A stretch of DNA of 64,000 nt from JBBQLG01 sp964251665 (GTDB lineage: Bacteria; Bacteroidota; Bacteroidia; Cytophagales; Spirosomataceae), in assembly GCA_964251665.1 (NCBI GenBank), contig CAXUKO010000004.1:124001-188000 (forward strand), read 5' to 3'. Shown one piece after another: positions 25,756-34,400 of the stretch (the stretch's first letter is position 1; each line of letters begins with the position of its first letter). A program made the translations under genes and the position numbers. A model generated the notes under the pieces. That model was not told the origin of the DNA and did no database searches. It worked only from the letters and a program-made list of their open reading frames with translations.

Positions 25756-26026
25756 AACCGCCTTTTGGGACGTTGATATGCAGACGCTCGACTACGAGAA
25801 AAACGCCCGTTTTGTGAGCGAGAAGGTGATGAACGACGGTTTGTGGACTGATATACAGGAAATCATGCGGTATTACGGGCGAGACCGGGTAAAGATCGAA
25901 GTCGTTCAGGCCGCTTACCTGAAAAAGAAAACCCTTTCGTTCTGCTGCGCCATCTTCGATCTTACTCCCGCTAACTTTCGTTGCTACACCCGGCAACAGT
26001 CGAACCCAACACCCTGGCAGTACTGA
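25727..26026 (+). CDS. Small DUF6922-like protein, probable partner of a lost AbiEii-type toxin
   Basis: A 99-residue protein with KTAFWDVDMQTLDYEKNARFV, MRYYGRDRVKIEVVQAAYLKKKTLSFCCAIF and FRCYTRQQ. From memory this pattern belongs to a small Bacteroidota family (DUF6922) that usually sits directly upstream of, and overlaps, an AbiEii nucleotidyltransferase toxin gene. Here the following frame does begin like such a toxin but is truncated. The product itself looks intact. The ATG at 25727 overlaps the nuclease gene. An antitoxin or DNA-binding role is inference. Confidence 0.6.
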   Translation: MINNPSSLSKTAFWDVDMQTLDYEKNARFVSEKVMNDGLWTDIQEIMRYYGRDRVKIEVVQAAYLKKKTLSFCCAIFDLTPANFRCYTRQQSNPTPWQY

Positions 26027-26046
26027 AGCAGTTGATGCAACTGACA
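25981..26046 (+). pseudogene. 5' remnant of an AbiEii/AbiGii-type toxin gene
   Basis: Starting from TTG at 25981, overlapping the end of the small gene before it, the frame reads LLHPATVEPNTLAVLKQLMQ, the typical opening of AbiEii-family nucleotidyltransferase proteins. After about 22 codons similarity ends abruptly. The sequence that follows is the reversed 3' part of the pseudogene at 26030-26489. The nucleotidyltransferase GG/GS and DxD motifs are therefore absent. A deletion that joined two genes is the simplest reading. Confidence 0.6.
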
Positions 26047-26489
26047 TCGCTGAATCCAGTTCGATGTTGTCGTTTTTGGCTTCGACCAGCAAAAAAATGG
26101 GGCCTGAACGACGTAGGAAGGCTGAAAACTGATCAGGAAATCGCATGGCAACTGGTCCGCCAATGCAGGCTAACCGTCCCCGTTCAGATCGTTGTCCGGG
26201 TCGACGTTTAGGTTATAGCCCGAATAGACCTCGAATAAATCGGCGTGACGCTCTTTGAACTCAAACCGGGCGGGCGTTCCCGAGGATGGGCGACACGATC
26301 CTCGGGAACGCCCGCCCGGTCAGACTTCGCCTTCTCCGTCAACATTACCGCGCGAGCCGCAATTTCCAGGGATCGCTTGAGCCAGTCGCCCAGGGCAACG
26401 TGCTCAACCTCAGGGAACAGGCGTTCGCGTTTCTCTTTGAACTGAAACTGGCGGTAAACTTTTGCCAGCGTAAAATTTGAGCAGGCCAT
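26030..26489 (-). pseudogene. Decayed gene of the SEKARSE...VEAKNDN nuclease-like family
   Basis: Read on the minus strand from ATG at 26489: MACSNFTLAKVYRQF, then LKRSLEIAARAVMLTEKAKSD. A palindrome (26265-26320) then interrupts. Beyond it the same protein resumes as FEFKERHADLFEVYSGYNLN, then VDPDNDLNGD. After an extra 30 bases with TAG comes CDFLISFQPSYVVQAP, and after a one-base contraction in a T-run FLLVEAKNDNIEL. The family is a common PD-(D/E)XK-like (VEAK) Bacteroidota/cyanobacterial protein as I recall it. The 3' end is lost at the junction with the toxin remnant. Confidence 0.7.
26265..26320. repeat. palindromic element inside the pseudogene
   Basis: Perfect 23-base arms (26265-26287 and 26298-26320, beginning ACCGGGCGGGCGTTCCCGAG) enclose a ten-base loop. 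The element replaces only a few codons of the host gene, so it looks like an insertion of a REP-like sequence. Confidence 0.85.
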
Positions 26490-26509
26490 CAGGTTACGCG
26501 GTTTTTTAT

Positions 26510-26539
26510 CAAATTTACAAGGAAAACCCGCTTAGCCAA
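26510..26539 (-). promoter_or_regulatory. promoter of the decayed minus-strand gene
   Basis: On the minus strand TTG (26537-26539), 19 bases, then TAAATTTG (26510-26517) fit the Bacteroidota consensus exactly. The pseudogene ATG follows 20 bases later. The TTG overlaps the first codon of dnaE. Confidence 0.6.
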
Positions 26540-29500
26540 TGCAATTCTCGCACCTCCATACCCACACCCAATACTCGCTCCTCGACGGGCAGGCCGACAT
26601 TAAAAAACTGATTAAGAAGGCTAAAGGCGACAATATGCCTGCCATCGCCATCACCGATCACGGCAATATGTTCGGCGTGTTTGAGTTTGTGGCCGAAGCC
26701 GCCAAACAGGGCATTAAACCCATTGTTGGGTGTGAGTTTTATGTGGTGGAGGACCATACCAAAAAGCAGTTTACCAAGGAGCAGAAAGATATTCGGCACC
26801 ACCAGCTGTTGCTGGCCAAGAACGCAACAGGCTACAAAAACCTGGTTAAACTGTGCTCGCTGGGTTATACCGAGGGCATGTACGGCAAGTACCCGCGCAT
26901 CACCAAAGAACTCATCGACCAGTACAAGGAAGGGCTGATTGCGTCGACCTGCTGCATCGGGGCTATCGTGCCTAAAACCATCACGCGCAAGGGCGAAGAA
27001 GCGGGCGAAATCGAGTTCAAGTGGTGGCTCGACCGGTTCGGTGAGGATTATTACGTCGAGTTGCAGCGGCACGAAATCCCGGAGCAAATCGCGGTGAATG
27101 AAGTGCTGGTGAAGTTCGCCAAAAAGCACAACGTCAAAATCATTGCCTCCAACGACTCCCACTACGTCGACCGCGACGACTGGGTGGCGCACGATATTTT
27201 GTTGTGCGTAAATACAGGTTCGCTGCAAAGTACGCCGTCCATGAAGGAGTTCAGCGATGACGAAGCGATGCCTAAAAACACCCGGTTCGCGTTTTTCAGC
27301 GACCAGTTCTACTTCAAGAATACGCAGGAGATGACGACGCTCTTTCAGGACATGCCCGAAGCCATCGACAACACCAACGAGATTGTGGATAAGGTGGAGG
27401 TACTGAAGCTGAAGCGCGACATCATGCTGCCAAACTACGTGATTCCCGACGGGTTCAAATCGCAGGATGATTATCTGGATTTCATCACGTTTGAAGGCGC
27501 CCGCGAACGCTACAAAATCCTGACGCCCGAGGCCGACGAGCGGCTGAGGTTCGAGCTTGGCGTGATCCGGCAGATGGGATTTGCCGGTTACTTCCTGATC
27601 GTAGCTGATTTCATCAAAGCCGGGCGCGATCTGGGCGTGATGATTGGGCCGGGGCGTGGTTCGGCGGCCGGTTCGGCGGTGGCCTATTGCATCGGTATTA
27701 CCAACATTGACCCCATCAAATACAACCTCCTGTTCGAGCGGTTCCTGAACCCCGACCGGAAGTCGATGCCCGATATCGACACGGACTTTGACGACGCCGG
27801 TCGGCAGAAGGTAATCGACTACGTAGTGCAGAAGTACGGTAAGCAGCAGGTGGCCGCTATTGTTACCTATGGTACCATGGCGGCTAAATCGGCTATCAAA
27901 GACGTAGCGCGGGTGATGGAACTACCCCTGCCCGATGCCAACATGCTGGCTAAGCTGGTGCCTGATAAGCCGACGTACAACATGACCCTTCGGCGCATTT
28001 TCGAAGATCCCATCGATGGTCCCGGCGGATTGGCCAGCGTGATTCAGCCCGAAGAAGTAGATAACGTCCGCAAGATGCGCAGTCTCGAAGCAGGCGACAA
28101 ATCAACGTCGATGGGGATGCGCATGATTGCCGGGAGTGATACCATTTCCAACGTACTCAAACAGGCCCGCAAGCTGGAGGGGACGGTGCGCAATACGGGC
28201 ATTCACGCGGCCGGGATCATCATTGCGCCGAGTGATATTTCGAGTATCCTGCCCGTTGCGACCTCCAAAGAATCGACCCTGCTGATTACGCAGTACGAGG
28301 GTAAAATCATCGAGGATGCGGGCGTTATTAAGATGGACTTTCTGGGGTTGCGTAACCTCACGATCATTAAAGAATGTCTGCGGCTCATCAAGCAAAACCA
28401 CGGCGGCCTGCTCGTCAACGGCGTAGAAACCGGCATCGACGATATTCCGCTGGATGATCCAAAGGCGTACGAACTGTTTCAGCGGGGCGAAACCAACGCG
28501 ATTTTTCAGTTTGAATCCGACGGGATGAAGAAGCACATGAAGGACCTGAAACCTGACCGGTTTGAGGACCTCATTGCCATGAACGCCCTCTACCGACCGG
28601 GTCCGATTGCCTACATTCCGAACTACATTGCCCGGAAGCACGGCCGCGAGGAAGTAAAATACGACCTCCCCGAAATGGAGGAGTATCTGTCTGATACCTA
28701 TGGCATTACGGTATATCAGGAGCAGTTGATGCTGCTGTCGCAGAAACTCGGCAACTTCACCAAGGGCGATGCCGACGTGCTGCGGAAGGCGATGGGGAAG
28801 AAGCAAAAAGACGTGCTCGACAAAATGAAGGGCAAGTTTATGGATGGCTGTAAGGCCAACAACCTGAGCCTGAAAATCTGCGAGAAAGTCTGGACCGACT
28901 GGGAGGCCTTTGCGTCGTATGCCTTCAACAAGTCGCACTCGACCTGCTACGCCTTCGTGGCTTACCAGACGGCCTACCTCAAAGCCCATTACACCAGCGA
29001 ATACATGGCGGCCGTGTTAACGAGTTCGCTGGGCAACATCGAAAAAATCACCTTCTTTCTGGAGGAGTGTAAAAACCTCGGCCTGACCGTTCTGGGGCCG
29101 GACGTCAACGAATCTGAACGGTATTTTGGGGTTAACAGCAAGGGCGAACTTCGCTTCGGGCTGGGCGGCATCAAGGGGGCGGGTGACGCGGCCGTGGATG
29201 CCATCATCGAAGAGCGGAACGCAGGTGGGCCGTATAAAGATGTATATGACTTTATGGTGCGGGTAAACCTGCGGACGGTCAATAAGAAAACCCTCGAATC
29301 GCTGGCCTACGCGGGTGCGCTCGATAACCTGGATGAGTGTCACCGTGCCCAGTATTTTGTGCCGGGAGAAGGCGAAACGCAGAACTACCTGGAGCGGCTG
29401 GTTCGCTACGCCAACAATTACCATATCGAGAAGTCGGCCGCGCAGCAGTCGCTGTTTGGTGGCGCGGGGGGCGAACCCAGCATTGCCCGCCCTAAACCGC

Positions 29501-30153
29501 CGACGGTGACGGAATGGAACCAGATTGAGAAGCTGAAATTCGAGAAAGACGTCGTCGGGTTTTACATCACGGGCCACCCGCTGGACGAATTCAAAGTCGA
29601 GCTGGATGGGTTCTGCAACTGCACCCTCGACAAGATTTATGAAACCAAAGCCCCTGAGATTAAAATTGGCGGCATTGTGTCGGCGGTGCAGGTGAAGACG
29701 GCCCGAAACGGCAATCCGTTCGTCATTTTCAAGCTGGAGGACTACAGTACGTCGGTGGAGATGAGCCTGTTCGGGGACGATTACGTGCGCATGGGGCAAT
29801 ACATCGAAGTGGGCCGTTTTCTGCACGTAACGGGCAAAACCCAGAACCGCTGGAACTCCGATCAGGTTGAGTTCAAGCCCACCAACATCCGCCTGCTGAC
29901 CGAGATCCGGGAAAAGTTCTGCAAAGAACTGCTCATCACCCTCGACATCGCCTGCCTGAGTGAGCAACTGATTGCTACTATCGACGGGCTGTTAAAAGCA
30001 TCGCCGGGCACCTGTAACCTGTCACTAAAGGTGATTGACCCGCAGGAGCGGATTGAGCTGGAGTTGTCGTCCCGTACGTTGAAGATACATCCGGCCAACG
30101 CGCTGCTGAAAGGCCTGGACAGCCTGGACGGGGTAACGTACAAGGTGGCATAG
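26539..30153 (+). CDS. dnaE: DNA polymerase III subunit alpha
   Basis: The replicative polymerase, 1204 residues. The PHP domain opens the protein (FSHLHTHTQYSLLDG and AIAITDHGNMFG). The polymerase active site is seen in PDIDTDFDD (about residues 411-419) and in the GPGRGSAAGSAVAYCIGIT block. The finger region includes GIHAAGIIIAPSDI, and NALYRPGPIAYIPNYI follows. Helix-hairpin-helix and OB parts are near the end (IKIGGIVSAVQVKTARNGNP). All metal-binding Asp residues appear intact. The last 47 bases are duplicated about 837 bases downstream around an inserted gene. Confidence 0.97.
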   Translation: MQFSHLHTHTQYSLLDGQADIKKLIKKAKGDNMPAIAITDHGNMFGVFEFVAEAAKQGIKPIVGCEFYVVEDHTKKQFTKEQKDIRHHQLLLAKNATGYKNLVKLCSLGYTEGMYGKYPRITKELIDQYKEGLIASTCCIGAIVPKTITRKGEEAGEIEFKWWLDRFGEDYYVELQRHEIPEQIAVNEVLVKFAKKHNVKIIASNDSHYVDRDDWVAHDILLCVNTGSLQSTPSMKEFSDDEAMPKNTRFAFFSDQFYFKNTQEMTTLFQDMPEAIDNTNEIVDKVEVLKLKRDIMLPNYVIPDGFKSQDDYLDFITFEGARERYKILTPEADERLRFELGVIRQMGFAGYFLIVADFIKAGRDLGVMIGPGRGSAAGSAVAYCIGITNIDPIKYNLLFERFLNPDRKSMPDIDTDFDDAGRQKVIDYVVQKYGKQQVAAIVTYGTMAAKSAIKDVARVMELPLPDANMLAKLVPDKPTYNMTLRRIFEDPIDGPGGLASVIQPEEVDNVRKMRSLEAGDKSTSMGMRMIAGSDTISNVLKQARKLEGTVRNTGIHAAGIIIAPSDISSILPVATSKESTLLITQYEGKIIEDAGVIKMDFLGLRNLTIIKECLRLIKQNHGGLLVNGVETGIDDIPLDDPKAYELFQRGETNAIFQFESDGMKKHMKDLKPDRFEDLIAMNALYRPGPIAYIPNYIARKHGREEVKYDLPEMEEYLSDTYGITVYQEQLMLLSQKLGNFTKGDADVLRKAMGKKQKDVLDKMKGKFMDGCKANNLSLKICEKVWTDWEAFASYAFNKSHSTCYAFVAYQTAYLKAHYTSEYMAAVLTSSLGNIEKITFFLEECKNLGLTVLGPDVNESERYFGVNSKGELRFGLGGIKGAGDAAVDAIIEERNAGGPYKDVYDFMVRVNLRTVNKKTLESLAYAGALDNLDECHRAQYFVPGEGETQNYLERLVRYANNYHIEKSAAQQSLFGGAGGEPSIARPKPPTVTEWNQIEKLKFEKDVVGFYITGHPLDEFKVELDGFCNCTLDKIYETKAPEIKIGGIVSAVQVKTARNGNPFVIFKLEDYSTSVEMSLFGDDYVRMGQYIEVGRFLHVTGKTQNRWNSDQVEFKPTNIRLLTEIREKFCKELLITLDIACLSEQLIATIDGLLKASPGTCNLSLKVIDPQERIELELSSRTLKIHPANALLKGLDSLDGVTYKVA

Positions 30154-30995
30154 GGGGATTTGTAACTCGTGACAGAAATAACGATCTTAGTCCAATAAAT
30201 GACAGAATCCGATGGAAGCCGACGACCATATCGACCTGAACGATTACCACAGGCAGCAGAGCGAACGCTTAGTGAAGGAAATCTCCGAACAGCCCTTACT
30301 ATCGCCCGAGGAGTCCATGAAGCAGTTGCAGAAGCTGATTACCCGGAGCCAAAAACCAGTGACGAGCGCTGGGAATTAGCCCGGTTAATACGTATTCAGG
30401 AAACAACTGCGCTTTCGGCCTGGACTACTGCGTCGCATGCCTGGCTGGATGAAGCGGCATTTACCCGAAGCTGGATCGCGTTTAATCGCCTGGAAGGGGG
30501 GAACATCAGCTTTTTCAGCGCGCCGGTTACTATCACAAACGAAACAATCTCCTCTACCACACGAATTGGCTGGAATACTTTCACCGGTTAGTTCTTCACA
30601 ACTGGCTTTTCCCCGAAACGGCACTTCAGTTTGAGGGATTGATGCGGGTCGATGACCAGTTACAACCGGTTGTCATGCAAAAGGCGTTGTTGGCCGTTCG
30701 CGGGGCCGACCGGGCCGAAGTAGAGGCCGAAATGACACTACGTGGTTTCTACCGTCGAAAAGCTGACAATTACTATAATCCTGACCTGGGCATCTTGGTT
30801 GAAGACCTTCACGACGAGAATGTACTGGTTAGCCCAGGCGGTAGTCTACTTATTTTCGACCCGGTTATCTACCTTGCCAAACCGGATATGGGGCTTCAAA
30901 TTCCGCCAGAATTTCATTGACGTACTCTAACTGACTTCTCGCTTTGAGGGCCTAAACAGCCTGGACGGGGTAACGTACAAGGTGCCGTAGGGGGA
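30112..30995 (+). repeat. direct repeat of the dnaE 3' end flanking a 0.8 kb insert
   Basis: Bases 30112-30158 and 30949-30995 match at 43 of 47 positions, including the stop codon; the shared core begins AGCCTGGACGGGGTAACGTA. The second copy is not part of any gene. The arrangement looks like an insertion that kept dnaE intact by duplicating its tail, or like integration at the gene end. Confidence 0.8.
30212..30920 (+). pseudogene. Kinase-like (polyvalent-protein kinase type) gene with two homopolymer frameshifts
   Basis: Three frames join into one protein of about 236 residues if one A is restored in the run at 30351-30355 and one G in the run at 30496-30501. The reading is MEADDHIDLNDYHRQQ, then ELARLIRIQETTALSAW, then FNRLEGG|EHQLFQ, then NNLLYHTNWLEYFHRLVLHN, NPDLGILVEDLHDENVLV and LLIFDPVIYL. 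The last two resemble the catalytic LxDLHDxN and D-containing motifs of the kinase domain found in polyvalent proteins of mobile elements. As written it is broken; sequencing error could also explain it. Confidence 0.65.
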
Positions 30996-31072
30996 GATAA
31001 TTGGAACTTTAACCCTGGTAAACGGTTTAATGAGGAAGAACATAAAATTCATTCATTAAACACGTTTCAATC

Positions 31073-31405
31073 ATGGCACTGAAAGCTATTGAAGCAACCG
31101 ACGCGAACTTCAACGAATTGATTAATTCCGATAAACCTGTACTGGTCGATTTCTGGGCCGAATGGTGCGGCCCCTGTAAAATGATCGGGCCGGTAGTTGA
31201 AGAACTCGCAGGTCAGTATGAAGGCCAGGCGGTTGTGGCTAAAATGGACGTTGACGCAAATTCGCAGATCCCGGCTCAATTCGGTATCCGCAGCATTCCG
31301 ACGCTGATGTTGTTCCGCAATGGTCAGTTGGTTGATAAAGTAATCGGTGCCGTTCCCAAAACGGTATTGGAGCAAAAGCTGAAAGCGCAACTGGTTACGG
31401 CTTAA
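31073..31405 (+). CDS. trxA: Thioredoxin
   Basis: A 110-residue thioredoxin with the active site WCGPCK (Cys32 and Cys35), preceded by VLVDFWAE. The cis-proline segment is IRSIPTLMLF and the typical GQLVDKVIGA follows. It reduces disulfides in cytoplasmic proteins, receiving electrons from thioredoxin reductase, which is not encoded here. It lies just downstream of the duplicated dnaE tail. A shared terminator separates it from the convergent metalloprotease gene. Confidence 0.96.
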   Translation: MALKAIEATDANFNELINSDKPVLVDFWAEWCGPCKMIGPVVEELAGQYEGQAVVAKMDVDANSQIPAQFGIRSIPTLMLFRNGQLVDKVIGAVPKTVLEQKLKAQLVTA

Positions 31406-31425
31406 GGCGTAGCTGACATCATACA

Positions 31426-31459
31426 AAAAAAGCCCGGCACATAAATGCCGGGCTTTTTT
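31426..31459. terminator. bidirectional terminator between trxA and the metalloprotease gene
   Basis: Perfect arms AAAAAAGCCCGGCA and TGCCGGGCTTTTTT with a six-base loop, giving U-tracts in both directions, lie between two convergent genes. Confidence 0.9.
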
Positions 31460-31474
31460 GTGGCAGTACTTCGG

Positions 31475-34400
31475 TCAAAATCCCATCAGTAAACGGGCAT
31501 TCGTACTGTAGCTTGCTTTGCCATTCACCGCGAAACTGATCTTTCGGACATGGGCTACATACCCCGTGGGCAGCGTAATGGCGTGACCAATTAAAATCGG
31601 ATCGCTCACCAGCGGTATCCGCCCGCAACTCCACACGGCGGGGTCATCCCAGGAGCCAGCCTTCACCGTTTGCATACTGGCACAGGCAGCCCCCGGCAAG
31701 ACCGTTACTACGGCAGAACCACTCACCTGTCCCGCCCCGCACGCATTGGCTACTGCCAGGCCTATCGATTGAGGAGTAAGCGTAAATGTACCCGGCGTAC
31801 TTAAGGTGAGCGAAAAGGTAGTTGCTCCGGTGGTGAGGTTAGTCTGTACCTGCCCGTTGGCCGTTAGCGAGTAGGGTGCGCTGCCGCCCAGCCCTACCGA
31901 CACTACGACCGACTGACCCGCCGTAATGGTGGAACTGCCGTACAGAAAAGCAGCCGCCGTGGCGCAGTTCGTTACCGTAAACGAGGCCGCTTTGGTTACG
32001 CCCCACTCGATCCCCCCGGCCTGCGCCCGCGCCTGCACCGAGTGAGTACCTACCGATAGACTGCTTGTTCCGCTGGTGGCCGACCCTGTCACGCTGGCAC
32101 TGGCAGGGGCACTTAGGGTAAAAGGCTGACCGTTGCCGACGCCGGGGTCTGCACTGTCGAAGAAATACTCGACCCGGCTGATACCCCGTGCATCCTGGTT
32201 GACCATGAATGAGCGCACATAACTGGTAGACCACCGCTTGCTGCCGTCTTTGGTGCGAATAACCAGCGTGTGCGTACCCGGCGTAATGCTGCCAATATTA
32301 ATCGAAAGGGCATAGGGTACACCCGGTACAGGAGTAAACGCCAGCGATGCGGCCACACCCACGCCAGGGTCGGTGTCTACATAATACTCGGCCTGAGTGA
32401 TGGCGCTGCTCGAACTGCTGCTCGTGCCGAAGACCACAAACGGACGACTAATAGCTTCTGAGAATACGCCCCGGTTGCTGTACACTCGTGCCGTCAGCAG
32501 GTGAACACCCGGTGTCAGGCTGATGGAAACGGGTAGGGTTACCGCCTGATTACTGGTCAGGGAAACCTGCCGACCCGTTACGGGGCCACCGTCGAGCTGG
32601 TAGACCACATCGGTGATAGGGCTGGTGTTGGTAGGGGTTTGACCGAAGATGACAAAGGGCTTCAGGCTGGCGGGCGACCAGTAGCCGCTGGCATCTTTAG
32701 CCCGCACGCCCAGCAAATGTACGCCCGGCGTGGCCAATGCTCCGGACAGCCCTATGGGGACGGCAATAGTCTGGTTGGTTGTTGTTTGATTAAAACCGAC
32801 GGCCACCGGCGTAGCCTGACCAAGACCAGGGTCACTATCTACAAAATATTCTAAACTGGCCAGAACAGGCACCACAAGCAGCGTGGCAGAACCGCTCAAT
32901 GCCGACGTACTGCATTGACCACTGACGGCCACCAGCCGATAGGTTGTAGTCGAGTCGGCCAGAACAGGTATGTCGTAGGACGATGTCGTAATCGCACTGG
33001 CAACGAATTGCCGGTTGCTGCGCCCGGTATAGGTAACCGACCAGGGTGCCGTGCCGGTCAGCTCAACGCGGATAGAGGTTTGCTGGCCCCTGGGGATGCG
33101 GTTATTGACCGGGCCGGACAGGGTGGCCGTAGAGCCGTTGGGGCCGTAGTCGCGGATGGTGAATCGCTGTTGGGGACCTGTGCAACCGTTGGGACCCGTT
33201 AAATCGATTGTGTATTCACCGGCAGTCAGATTATACGCAGTGGTAGAGGCTCCGGGATAGTCGGTACCGGTTGTCACGTTGCGCCAGGATAGCGCATAAC
33301 CCGTTGGACTCGTAAAGATTGTCCCACTCGTTGTCGTGCTGCCGCAGCCAATACTCCCATAAACTAAGGTTACCGAAACGGTTGGGCAGGTGCCAAGCAC
33401 CGTTACCGATGCGGTGCCGCTCATGGGGGCCGTACCGCAGGTATTCGTTACGCTGCCTCCGCTGGTGATTTGGGTGTAGGTCTGTTGCAGCGCCTGAAAC
33501 GGTGCGGTCACAATCTTCAGGGGCGAGGTAGCCACGTTCGTGTAGGTTTGCCCGCCCACCTGCACATCCCAGGGTGGCGAACCCGTCAGAGCAACGGTGT
33601 AGGTGGCACTTTGGCCATTGGTAATGGTCTGTGAGCCGCTCAGGGTGGCGGTGGGGGGTGTACATGGGTAGCTCAGAACCCGGCTGTATGTTTTGCTGTT
33701 GGTTGCCCGCACCCGATAGTAGTAAGTTGTTCCGGGAGGTGGAACGTCATTGTCCTGAAAACTCTGGGAAGCCGTTAGGGACGTTATACCGATAATCAGC
33801 GGATTGCTGAAAGTAGCATCCGTGGCCGTTTCCAGTATATAGCCAAGTGAGCCAGATAAGGCCGATACATTAACCTGACGGTTGGTGCCGCTGACAGCCA
33901 GTGCAACCGTCGGCCCAACCGTTACTCCCTCAACTCCATTTTGGGGGTGATACTGATTGTTAGCCTCTAAACGGGGCGACAGAAATAATTGAATCCGCGA
34001 TTTCTGATTGGACGTGAACTGCTTCGTACACAGATCTGAATCCCAGTAGCTCATCGTATTAAATAACGGCGGATTAAAAGCCTGGTTTGTCGCGCAATGC
34101 ACCAGCGTTCCACTATACACACAGGTAGTTTGATTAAATGGAAACGTTGTGGCCGGATAGAGCGGATACGGATCGGCATTGGTGTCGGCAATCAGGTCGC
34201 CCCGGTCAGTATCCCCCAAATTAGGCCGCTCCCGATCCTGGCAATTTGCCGCATCCGAACCATTAAAGGTGTGTAGCAAACCAAAATAATGACCCATTTC
34301 ATGCGATAGTACGTCGGAGTAGGCATTGCCAATCAAAATATAATCATCTTTTTTAGCCTGTACATTTGGATTCGTAACGTCCGTTGCCCGGTCGGTCAAC

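Noticed and set aside
26208..26489. The 93-codon minus-strand frame as an intact gene
   Set aside because: Its second half is the translation of the inserted palindrome and of an out-of-frame continuation. The true protein resumes in another frame, so it is a broken gene.
28102..29967. Long minus-strand open frames inside dnaE
   Set aside because: They lie entirely within the well-supported dnaE gene, have shadow-like composition and show no signal peptide or family motif.
26030..30920. A prophage or complete integrative element
   Set aside because: No integrase, portal, capsid or conjugation gene is seen; only isolated remnants and one kinase-like gene are present.
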